Below, one piece after another: positions 27,001-36,653 of a stretch of DNA of 64,000 nt. Every line of letters begins with the position of its first letter. The first letter of the stretch is position 1. This DNA is from Pegea sp. RAD2-039 (taxonomy: Eukaryota > Chordata > Thaliacea > Salpida > Salpidae): NCBI GenBank assembly GCA_034620365.1, contig JAQGEQ010000175.1:496001-560000 (forward strand), in the 5' to 3' direction. The position numbers and the translations under genes are program-made. The notes under the pieces are model-generated. The model was not told the origin of the DNA. It ran no database searches and saw nothing but the letters and a program-made list of their open reading frames with translations.

Positions 27001-27381
27001 CACTAATTATTGTTTGATTTTCAAATTTTATAAGTATTAATTTTGAGCACTTTAAAATTTTATAATATATTATATTTTTTTTATTAACAGTTTTTGTACA
27101 AATAATTTTTTAGTTTTTATTTGTTTAATTTTTAAATACAATTAGTATTTTTTAATGTAAGTGAAAGTGAATATTTATATTTAATTTTTATCTATCTTTG
27201 AAGATTTCTATAAAATAATTATAGTTTATAAACATTTAAAAATTTTATAGACAGTTACTACATATAGTTTAGTTAACTTAAGTTTATTATGATGACAATA
27301 TTTTTTTCAGTTATCATATTTTCACTTTAAAAATTAAAATTTTGTGATTTCATTATTTTAATTTCTGTAAATAATTCTTAG
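24046..27381. other. Intergenic region between divergent genes
   Basis: This is AT-rich sequence between the Ubl-ARM gene and PPP2R3C, which point away from each other, so promoters of both should lie here. The part from about 25150 to 26520 is less AT-rich. It holds short open segments in several frames, including a 100-codon frame at 25995-26297 and a basic 34-codon stretch on the minus strand near 25430-25530. Nothing in them matches a family I know. It may be a decayed mobile element. Confidence 0.4.
27360..27381 (+). other. 3' splice acceptor directly before the PPP2R3C start
   Basis: A pyrimidine-rich tract ends in TTCTTAG at 27381, three bases before the ATG. No upstream coding exon is seen. 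It is a candidate spliced-leader acceptor, or the end of an intron in the 5' untranslated region. Confidence 0.55.
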
Positions 27382-27384
27382 AAA

Positions 27385-28734
27385 ATGAGTTGGAGGTCCA
27401 GACTAAAAGCAAATTTAAAGAAAAGTCCTCCTAATACATCAGATGATAAAAGTATTGAGGAAAAAAAGAATAATGAATTGACATTATTCACTGAATTGTA
27501 TACAAAATGGAAAACTAATAAAACTTCAGAAGATTCATCATATTTGAAGATTCCTCGTTTTTATTTCAGATTACCAAAAGATGACGAAACACTCTTACTG
27601 AAGTTAAGAGAGGAGTCAAGAGCTGTTTTTTTACAACGTAGAAGCAGGGAGTTATTAGATAATGATGAGCTACAAAATTTATGGTTTTTATTGGATAAAA
27701 ATGCTACAAGAAGTATACCAGGTGAAGAACAAATGATTGATTATAAAGATTTTTTAAAAGTGAAGAACTTATGTGGACCTAAATCTGCAGTCTTTTTTAC
27801 ACCTACAATTTTTATTAAGCTTTATCAAAAGGACCCTTGGGGCAGGGTTTCAATCTTGCAATTTTTTAATTATGTGATGAGAAAAGTCTGGTTGCATCAA
27901 ACAAGAATTGGATTAAGTCTTTATGATATATCTGGAAAAGGTTATTTAAGAGAAGCAGATTTAGAAAATTATATTTTGGAACTTATTCCAACCTTACCAC
28001 AGTTAGATGGTCTTGAAAAATCATTTTATTCTTTCTATGTTTGCACAGGAGTTCGAAAATTTTTCTTTTTTCTTGATCCCTTAAGAACTGGAAGAATTAA
28101 AATTCTTGATATATTAGCTTGTGGGTTCCTTGATGATCTCTTAGAATTGAGAGATGAAGATCTGGCAACAGAAGTACAAGAAGCCAATTGGTTTTCAGCA
28201 CCATCTGCTTTAAGAGTATATGGTCAATATCTACATCTAGATAGAGATCACAATGGGATGTTAAATAAAGAAGAGTTATCACATTATGGAACAGGTACCT
28301 TAAGCAAAAGCTTCTTGGATCAAGTCTTTCAAAAATGTCTTACATATGATAGTGAAATGGATTATAAAACTTACCTAGATTTTGTTCTTGCAATGGAAAA
28401 TAGAAGAGAACCAGCAGCGCTTCAGTATATTTTCAAACTTTTGGATATTAAACATGTTGGGTATCTGAACGTTTTTTCATTGAATTATTTTTTCCGTTCG
28501 ATTCAAGAGATGATTCGTGTTCATGGTCAAGAAGCAGTTTCATTTGCAGATGTAAAAGATGAAATTTTTGATATGGTAAAACCTGCTGATCCTTTAAAGA
28601 TAACTTTACAAGATTTAATTAAGAGTGGGCAAGGTGAGACTGTGACAAATATTTTAATCGATTTAAATGGTTTTTGGACTTATGAAAATAGAGAAGTATT
28701 AGTCGCAGAACCTGGTATAGAAGAAGAAATTTGA
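27385..28734 (+). CDS. PPP2R3C: Protein phosphatase 2A regulatory subunit B'' gamma (G5PR)
   Basis: A single uninterrupted reading frame encodes 449 residues, close to the roughly 453 of vertebrate PPP2R3C. Conservation is very high: long blocks match the family, such as REESRAVFLQR, FFNYVMRKVWLHQTRIGLSL, LIPTLPQLDGLEKSF and LDLNGFWTYENRE-type endings. One canonical EF-hand loop is visible at residues 286-297 (Asp-Arg-Asp-His-Asn-Gly ... Glu), with a degenerate partner earlier near the YDISGKGYLRE segment. The family targets PP2A, is nuclear and centrosomal, and regulates MCM3AP-linked and microtubule functions. Here the coding sequence has no introns, whereas every neighbouring gene is cut into 4-22 exons, so it may descend from a retrocopy. 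VPS18 follows on the same strand after 241 bp. Confidence 0.97.
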   Translation: MSWRSRLKANLKKSPPNTSDDKSIEEKKNNELTLFTELYTKWKTNKTSEDSSYLKIPRFYFRLPKDDETLLLKLREESRAVFLQRRSRELLDNDELQNLWFLLDKNATRSIPGEEQMIDYKDFLKVKNLCGPKSAVFFTPTIFIKLYQKDPWGRVSILQFFNYVMRKVWLHQTRIGLSLYDISGKGYLREADLENYILELIPTLPQLDGLEKSFYSFYVCTGVRKFFFFLDPLRTGRIKILDILACGFLDDLLELRDEDLATEVQEANWFSAPSALRVYGQYLHLDRDHNGMLNKEELSHYGTGTLSKSFLDQVFQKCLTYDSEMDYKTYLDFVLAMENRREPAALQYIFKLLDIKHVGYLNVFSLNYFFRSIQEMIRVHGQEAVSFADVKDEIFDMVKPADPLKITLQDLIKSGQGETVTNILIDLNGFWTYENREVLVAEPGIEEEI

Positions 28735-28917
28735 TTTGTAGATCTACTCATTTGCTGCTATAACATTTTTAACTAAATATTTTGTTACTTTGTTGAACTG
28801 GTTGTTTTTTAAGTTGTTCTCTTTTTATATTTAGAATATTTTTAATTTTTTAAGTTTAAATGTTATTTGATGATGAATATGAAAGAGTTTTTTGTTATAA
28901 TGTTTTAAATAGTTTTT

Positions 28918-28936
28918 TTTTTTCATTTCTTTTTAG
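28918..28936 (+). other. 3' splice acceptor upstream of VPS18
   Basis: A T-run followed by CATTTCTTTTTAG ends at 28936, 39 nt before the VPS18 ATG and about 200 nt after the PPP2R3C stop. No AATAAA or ATTAAA signal lies between the PPP2R3C stop and this site. This suggests trans-splicing of a polycistronic transcript, or a 5'-UTR intron. Confidence 0.55.
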
Positions 28937-28975
28937 CTAAACTAGAAAGCAATTTAGAAATAAATTTTATAAATA

Positions 28976-31900
28976 ATGACTTCAATAATTGACAAATATG
29001 AAGCTTCTACAACAAGAACACAATCTAGTCATCGAAGTAATCGTTCAACAAGTACATCTAGCTCAACTGAAGTCTTAAAAAGTCTAAAAACTGATGAAAC
29101 ACCAATTTTCACCAAAAGCAAAGTATTCCAAACTTGTTTTTAATAATTATTTTTAAAGAAAATATCTTCAGATTATCTTTTCAACCAATTAGGATAAGTT
29201 TTAAGACTTCAGTATTTTCACAGATTAATTTTCGGCCACCGCAAGCTATTACTCATCTAACTATTTGCAACAATATGTTGTGTATGGTAATGTCTGGTAC
29301 TTCTTTGATGAGAATCAATTTAAAAAGACCAGATGAAGTTGATGAGGTAATTAGTTGATATTAACATTCCTCTGAAGTTAACAAAATTAAAAAAAATAAA
29401 GATTGAACTATCAAGAAACGAAGAAAGGGTTTATAAAGTATTCTTTGACCCAACAGGACGTTTTCTATTGATTGTATTTACAAATGAAGAAACAAGTTTC
29501 TTGTCATTTAACTCTAAAAAACCAAAAGCTCTTCACAAACTCAAAGGTTAAATTATCAAATAGCTTTTTGTTTCTCAAAATACGTTTTAATCTGTTAACT
29601 ACTTTAAACAGGACATCAAATTGAAAGTGTAGGTTGGTGTAGAAGTGGTAGTAGTAATTCCACTGGTCCAATATTAATTGGTACTAATAGAGGGTTGATA
29701 ATGGAATCTTGTATTGAAACTGGTGAAGACACTAAATTTTTTGGTGGTAGCGTTGATCAGTATTGTAAGCAGTTGTACAATATCAATAAACTTGATCAAA
29801 AAGGTTTGTTGCTTCATCTAAAAGTTTGATGAGTAAAAAGATGTATTTAAAAGGATTGGGAATTACTAGCATTAAGTTCTTCTACACTGCAATTCTGGAT
29901 AATGGGAGCAAAGAGTGCTGTGTCTTAGTTTCTACTTCTTCTCGTTTACTTCAGTTTAGTGGAACTATTAACTTTTCTAGTGGTGAAGTTCCAGTTTTCC
30001 AAGTTAGTTGAAATGAGCTTCACATCATAATGATAAAATGTTTTATTGACTTTCAATTTCAGAATTTTTTCTCCTCCTACAATACATCACCACCTCGTTA
30101 TATTGACTTACAACCTGAAGAAACAGGAAATCGACAATTAGTTTTATTTTACAACTCTCAAAAAAATAAAGGTTTTCACTTGTTCTACTACAAACTATTC
30201 TAATCGATAATCTCTCCATTATTCTTCCAGAAGCTTCACTTGATTCTTATATCCCTGAACAATTTGGTTGGATGGTTCCTCAAGGGATTTATTTAGGGGA
30301 CATAAAAATCCCACCTTCGAATCATCAAGACCCAAACAGTTTATTTCAACGTTCTGTTATAAGCAACGCACGAATCATCTCATATCCTGATTTTAGTGAG
30401 TAACAAGCTGATTTAGTGATGTAGTTTGAATGATGTTTACTCTTCATCAGAACAATCAACCAGAAATAGATTTGAAGAAGCAAATTATGAAGTATTAGAC
30501 TTTGTCATCACTCAATTTCATATTCTTCTTTTATACTCTGATCGATTACGAGTGATTTGTTCTTTGAATGAACAACTGATCTTTGAAGACATCTACACAT
30601 CTAGGTAAACATGGAGATTATTTCAATTAAATTTTATAAATGATTTCGATCTAATGTAGATATGGGCAGCTTATCAAGTTGGTACAAGACCCAATAGAGG
30701 GCACTATGTGGGCATACACAGAAAAGGCAGTTTTTAAATACAAGGTAACTCACGAAACTAGTTGTACTTTTTCGTTGGTCACAAATATTTGTTCAAATTC
30801 GATTAAATCAATTTCAGGTTAATAACGAGTCTAGAGATATCTGGCAAATCTATCTAAACATGGGAAAGTTCGAATTAGCACAAAAATATTGTCAAGATGA
30901 TCATATAAAGTTAGATAAGGTAATTCACATCTATTCTAACAATAAAATAGAAACTAATTTATTTTGTTTCAAGGTTCTAAGTAGCCAAGCTGAAAATGCT
31001 TTTCAGAAAGGTAAATACCAGGAAAGTGCTCTTTACTACGCAGTCACTCAGAAATCATTTGAAGAAGTAGCATTAAAGTTTATCAATCATGGTAAAGAAT
31101 GTGCTTTAAGGTCATTTCTGGAGAAAAAGCTTTTTAATTTAAAGGTTTATTTGATTAATAATATTCAAATTATACTAACTATCTTGAAACAGCAAACTGA
31201 CATCACTCAAATGGTTATATTATCCACATGGCTAGTTGAACTTTATCTTAATCAAATTGGAAAGTTTAAAAATGAACTTTCATATTCGTCAGAACAATAC
31301 CAAAAATGCAGAGAAAGTTTACATAAGCTGTTATCTCAGGTGCAAATATTTATTAGTTGTTTGTTTGTTGGTTCTCAATCAAATTTTTAAGGATCGTTTG
31401 CGAGAAATCTTTCAAGATAACAGAGCAACTATTTACAATCTTTTTACAAATCATGGTGACATTGAGAACTATGTTTTCTTTGCTGTTCTAATGCAGGTAA
31501 TGTTTAATAAACACTCGATGAATGACATTAAGAGATATTTTCAAAGGATTATGAACGTGTTGTGAGTCATTACATCCAAAATAAAGATTATGATGCAGCT
31601 CTTGAAGCTTTACGACGTCAAAACTCAATTTCACTTTACTACAAATTCTCACCAATTCTAATGCAGGTTTTTTGTGACTTGAACTGATTTTAAGGTCTTT
31701 TACATCCATTGATTTTCTAGAAAACTCCCTCGCGTCTAGTAGATGCTTGGATCTCTCTAGGAAGAAAGATTGATCCTCTACAACTGATCCCATCTCTTAT
31801 CAATCGATCCCAGGTTCGCTTAGAAGATTTCAAATAGATTTTGATGAACATTTTTGTAGACTGGAGATAAAATTGAATGGAGTGAAGCAATTAGATATCT

Positions 31901-33222
31901 AAAGTACAGTACCCAGCAGCTTAATTGTGCTGATCCAGCAATTCACAATTATTTGTTGTCTCTATACGTGAAGCATCAACCCAACGAGTTACTCAGGTTT
32001 TGAAGTTTTAAAAGAAAAGAAAAAGTTTGAAAATTGAAGAAAATTTCAGTTATTTGAAAGAACAAGGCGAAGATAAAGATGATATTTGCTACGATATTAA
32101 GTACGCTCTGCGTTTGTGTTTAGTGAATGAAGATAAAGTTGAAGCAGATAAAGAGATATTGATCCGTGCTTGTGTCTTCATCTACACAGTGATGGGATTG
32201 TATGAAGAAGCTGTTGGTATGGCTTTAAAGGTCAGTTTTATTTGATGGTTTCGAATGATTTCAACTTTAATTTGAAGTTTAGGTTGATGTGGAATTGGCA
32301 AAGTCAATTACAGATAGAAGTGAGTTAAATCATGATAATGAAGAAGTCAAGAAGCTGTGGTTGAAGATCGCTCGTCATGTTGTAGAAGAAGAGAAAGACA
32401 TCAAAAGAGCCATGTTGTTTTTGCAAGTACATCTATATTTTTCACTTGATTATTTCTCAAATGATTATTTCGAAAGGAATCACGTGAGCTGGTAAAAATT
32501 GAAGATGTACTTCCGTTTTTCCCAGACTTTGTTACTATTGATCACTTCAAAGACGCGCTCTGTGAATCACTCTCTGAATATAACAAAGGAATTGATCAAT
32601 CAAAAAAGGTTAGATTCACTTGAAGTGAAATCACAGAATTCAGTGATGTTTCTGTAACAGGAAGAGATGAATGTTGCTACTGCAAGCGCGCGTTCCATTA
32701 GAACAAGTATACAAGAATCCAAGTTGGTTTTCAATTCATATCAAATAAATTCACAGATTTCAATTAGCTGAATACAATCATTTTTGTATAGAAATCGGCA
32801 TTTAGTCATCGGGAATACTGAAAGATGTTCTTCTTGTTGTCGTCAGCTAATCACTCGTGCGTTTTACATGTTTCCATGCCAACATGGATTTCATCAGGAC
32901 TGTTTATTGCAAGACATCCGTCCGCTATTGATTGAAGCTAAACGAAATTTGATGGATAAATTACAGGAGGTAAGTGAGTTGTTAGAGTCTTGCTGAAGAG
33001 CTTTCAACTTGGTTTAATGTAAAGGAGATTGTGGAACTGGTGGTGGCACATAAAGGTGAAAGTGATGAGAACGGTGAAAAAAATAGAAAGATGAAGAGAC
33101 AGCAATTGGTTCATGAATTAGATGCTATAGTTGCTAGTGAATGTATGTTGTGTGGTGAGATTGCTGTCAGATCAATTGATAATCCTTTTGTTGATGGTAA
33201 TGGAAGTGTTAGTTGGTTGTGA
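28976..33222 (+). CDS. VPS18: VPS18, HOPS/CORVET core subunit
   Basis: Twenty-two exons encode about 1012 residues (vertebrate VPS18 about 970): 28976-29122, 29224-29346, 29402-29546, 29612-29803, 29854-30002, 30063-30171, 30231-30395, 30451-30604, 30660-30744, 30818-30919, 30974-31144, 31193-31339, 31392-31496, 31547-31666, 31721-31813, 31860-31996, 32050-32230, 32283-32426, 32477-32608, 32661-32722, 32792-32969 and 33025-33222. Order: a Pep3/Vps18 beta-propeller N-terminal half (ETPIFTK, GPILIGT, ITQFHILLL), a clathrin-heavy-chain-like helical repeat region (DIWQIYLNMG, AIHNYLLSLY, LYEEAVGMALKVDV, KLWLKIARHVV, IEDVLPFFPDFVTIDHF), then a C-terminal RING-H2 with Cys900/Cys903, Cys917-x-His919, His922, Cys925 and Cys987/Cys990. 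VPS18 links the HOPS and CORVET tethering complexes on endosomes and lysosomes. Most introns are only 50-70 nt. The third exon's 5' edge is uncertain (29378 or 29402). AATAAA lies at 33330. Confidence 0.96.
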
Positions 33223-34859
33223 TTGGTTGATACCTTCTATTAATTGATCTTTAAATGATTTCAAAGATCAAATCTTTTTCTATTTGTCTTTTAATGATGT
33301 GCAATCACGAATTTTGCAATTTGATATTTAATAAAGTTGAAATTTCAATAAACAAATTTGTTGGTTGTAAGAACAAATAAATCTGAAGTATTTTCTGCTA
33401 TTCTGAAATATATTTCTTAATTCTGTATTTCATCGTTTTTTAATTCAAATGATTTATTTTTTATTCAAATAAACATTTCTTAAACATAATCTAAGATAAG
33501 TTTAAAATATTTAAACAAAGATTTTTGAAGACATATTTGTTTGTAAGCAGATAATAACATGAAATACATTTATCTTTTCTAACTAAAATAAAAAAACATT
33601 TCAGATATTTTTACAATTTTTATTAAGTTTTATCGATGATTTTTTACAACAATTGATACATTGAAATTGGTAAACTAATAAACTGGAACTCGACAAGGTT
33701 TTGCTTCAACTTTTTTGCTGAAAATATTTTGAAGGATACATACATCAGAAACAAACTTTCACAAAATACTTCGCTCATAAACAAGAATCTTTTAAATTTC
33801 TGTATTTTGCTCAACGCATGGTTTGCAGATGATAAATTATGCAGCTCTTATAGCAAAAAAAAACTTTATTTTTTTATTACAATAAATGTGAAGGAGGGTG
33901 TGCCTGAAGAGAGTACCTCCCGCTAACACACATTCTCATAAATAACATCTATTAAGTCAGAAATACATAAAGCAAAAGATGTAACACATGGCACATTTTA
34001 TCATATATTCATTAACTTTTATTATTTCATACAGTTTCTAGCAGTTCAGTTATCTATTCATTAAGTATTTCTTTTCAAGCTTTAATCAAAATTTTATTAG
34101 ATGATAAACTGTTTGCAAAGTTAAGATACAATTAGACTGGATAGATAAGGTCTGATTTGAAGATCAATTTGCCTAAATTCGTGAATGATTTCATAAAAAA
34201 ATAATTTTTATTCTATTTTACTGCAACATTATCCTTATTGTCTTCTTAAAATTAGTTTGTTGAGTGTTTTTTATTAAAATAAAAAGTAAGTAGCTCTAAA
34301 ATTCATAGAAGTAAAAGGCAACCATCATTATACTTCTAAAAAAGAGTTTACATAGGTATAAATATTTCAAATTATCAAATTGGCATCACTTTTTTTGAAA
34401 TCAGTTTAATAGTAAAAAGTTTGAATAAGTTTTAGTTATAAGCAACAAAATAATTTTCTATATAGCTTGATGTAAATTGTAGATTTCATCTAAAAAATTG
34501 TTTTTAGTCAAGAAGTAAACATTGAAATTATTTTATTGTAATTAACAATAATGAAACGGTTTCAAGTAAAAATGTGGATTGAACACTTTTAAACTTTTCT
34601 ATAATTTTCTAAGCGTTATATAAATTAAGGAGACTTGAATCGACGTTTTCGAAACTGTGTATCCATGGCAATGAATCAATCTTTATGTCTTTATTAATCT
34701 TCTAAATAATTGACTCACTTTTTTAATCTCAATATCTTGGAGCAATTTTCAATTCTCAACTCAGATATCATTGTTTTAAGACATTTTAACTAACTCATGC
34801 TCAATTAGATTTGATTTTAATAAATAATAAAGTATAGGTACAAAATGAAAAAAGCCAGA
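33223..34859. other. Intergenic region between convergent VPS18 and NDUFAF1
   Basis: This is AT-rich sequence holding the presumed 3' UTRs: AATAAA at 33330 for VPS18, and its complement near 34690 for NDUFAF1. A 65-codon open frame at 33729-33926 has no features of a real protein. Nothing else was seen. Confidence 0.5.
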
Positions 34860-35916
34860 TTATCCCGATAAACTGTTGGTTAATTTCCAAGGATTATGAT
34901 AATCAGTTTCATTTGATGAGACCCCATGTACCCTCGTAAGAGCTATATAATCGACTTCCAGCGAAAAAGGACCTTCAATTCCATCTCTAAGCATAAATTG
35001 GAAATTTAACATCTGTAAGAACAAGATGATGAAACAACTGATGATAAATCTTTTAGTGAACCTTTTTCGTCAACAAAGGAACTTGATGTTTTACTTTTTC
35101 ACCTTCTAGGGTTGCATACATTTTCGAATAAGGAATCTGTAAAAAGAAACACTTTTTACAAATATCACAAACAAGTTTCGAGCTAACCGTGATCTCTTGC
35201 CAGTCTGGACCCCCATTAGTATAAAGAGGGGCCCAGTAGTAATGTTGAACAGTTAAACCTCGCTCACAAATACTTCCAAACATATATTTTCTACCATCAC
35301 CGCGTATTCGAAGCTTTATTGCGTTAAAATCGCTTAAATTCATTGTTTCAACTTTGTCTAGAATAGTCTAAAAAATTAAGAAATTTGAAGAATAGAAGCA
35401 AAAAGTTTAGTATTTAGTGAATACCTTAAAAGGTTTAGTTTCAAAATAAGCGAATCCTCGAAACAATTGACGATCTTCAAGTGGATCGGAGCTTGGAAGC
35501 AAGTGTCGCGGCATTTTGTTGCTTATTCTCCCGCGAAAGTTTGCAGTTTTTTCGTTCTTTGAAGGTAGAAGTTCAGCCCAACTGTATCCTTGTATGTCTT
35601 CATCAGTATTCACATACCAATGAGATAAATCTTCTATTTCACGGAAGCAGTACATCACTTCATCTTCTTTAAAGAAACGAGCAAATGTTGGTGTTTCTGT
35701 GATCGGTTTAAAAGGATTGATTTTTTCAGTTGTAGCTCTGATATTTTTCCAAGATCGTTTCAGGACTTTCCAATTGATTTGAAAAGATCCAACTTTCTCT
35801 TCATCATCACGTTGCTTCAAAGAAGGACTTTTATTCACGTGAAGTGACGTCATTCGTCGATGAGATGACTTCATCAGTTGGATATTAGAAGCAGTGAAAG
35901 TCCTACGTAGCAACAT
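34860..35916 (-). CDS. NDUFAF1: NDUFAF1 (CIA30), mitochondrial complex I assembly factor
   Basis: Four exons (35916-35425, 35367-35188, 35136-35062 and 35012-34860) encode 299 residues, against about 327 in human. The N-terminus, MLLRRTFTASN with later Arg and Ser, is a plausible mitochondrial presequence. A CIA30 domain follows from about residue 85: FREIEDLSHW, a GRISNK strand, a GFAYFETKPFK strand, LRIRGDGRKY, WAPLYTNGGPDWQEI, IPYSKM, then LRDGIEGPFSLEVDYIAL. The DG-(I)-x-GPFSLEVDYI ending, which is diagnostic of the family, is in the last exon. The protein assembles the intermediate membrane arm of respiratory complex I in the matrix. An acceptor 6 nt before the ATG marks the start. The last residues (about 20, WKLTNSLSG end) are weakly conserved. 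Confidence 0.93.
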
Positions 35917-35922
35917 ATTAAA

Positions 35923-35940
35923 CTGAAAAAGTTTTAAATT
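35923..35940 (-). other. 3' splice acceptor 6 nt before the NDUFAF1 start
   Basis: On the minus strand the sequence reads AAAACTTTTTCAG, then six bases, then ATG. No coding exon is recognised upstream. This fits trans-splicing or a 5'-UTR intron. Confidence 0.55.
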
Positions 35941-36115
35941 CTCTGAAAAATTTTGAATAAAAGAAATTTATTTTGGTTTTATTTAATAAATAAATTCAAA
36001 AGTTAAAAAATTGATAAAAACTATTTTTGTGAATTAAATTGAAACAAGTAAAAAGTTGGTGAATGAAAAGTTCAGATTCTTTCAATAATTTATCTTTCCA
36101 ATTCTCTACAACTCA

Positions 36116-36528
36116 GATTAGTGGAATCCAATCTTCATAGATTCATTTTAAGCTTATCAAAAGCTCTGCAGACTCAAACATCAAGAGCAGAAGCTATAAT
36201 ATGCAACAGGAAGATTAGAAGAGGAACCAGTAGAAATATGTACCAGAGTTGAAAATATCTCAAAAAATGTTTGAAAGTTTAAAGCGTCTGTCAATGAGTC
36301 AGCTATCTGTAAACCTTTCCAGCTTCCCTGTCAACTAGAAAAGACTTTTTGTTCAAAGATGATCTAATCCTTAGAAATCACTATAAGGACCTTCAGAATC
36401 ATGAAATTCTTTTTACAATTCATCTTGATTCTTTGCAATTCAAACAAGATATTCTGCCGGCTTACGCATTCCATATCCCCGCCGAGTTTAAAACTTTTCT
36501 CGATAAATTAAAACACGATATCTTATAG
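36116..36528 (+). CDS. Possible small gene or pseudogene between NDUFAF1 and SMYD4
   Basis: A clean acceptor (ACCTTTCCAG, ending 36322) is followed by 67 open codons to a TAG at 36526. The translation is protein-like, ending ILPAYAFHIPAEFKTFLDKL plus six residues. A second acceptor-like site (CTCTACAACTCAG, ending 36116) precedes another open stretch (LVESNLHRFILSLSKALQ...) in a different frame, with a possible donor at 36230. A third frame carries an acidic stretch near 36200-36265. The three pieces may be exons, or one gene with frameshifts. No start codon or family was identified. It would be divergent from NDUFAF1 and convergent with SMYD4. Confidence 0.3.
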
Positions 36529-36653
36529 GGATTATAATGATCTTCAGCATCTTTTTTGAGGTAATATAAATATTTCTTTTCATTAAGTTTCCTCAAAGTA
36601 GTTGGCAAGCGACAAGAAGACCAGAAAGTCAACTAAGAACAAGATCAGATCAA

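Noticed and set aside
29826..29853. Upstream part of the open frame preceding a VPS18 exon, with an ATG at 29829
   Set aside because: Phase and alignment to VPS18 place it inside a 50-nt intron (29804-29853).
33729..33926. 65-codon plus-strand open frame after VPS18
   Set aside because: It has no splice or start context, and its composition matches intergenic sequence.
35481..35672. Plus-strand frame opposite NDUFAF1
   Set aside because: It is an antisense shadow of the conserved NDUFAF1 first exon.
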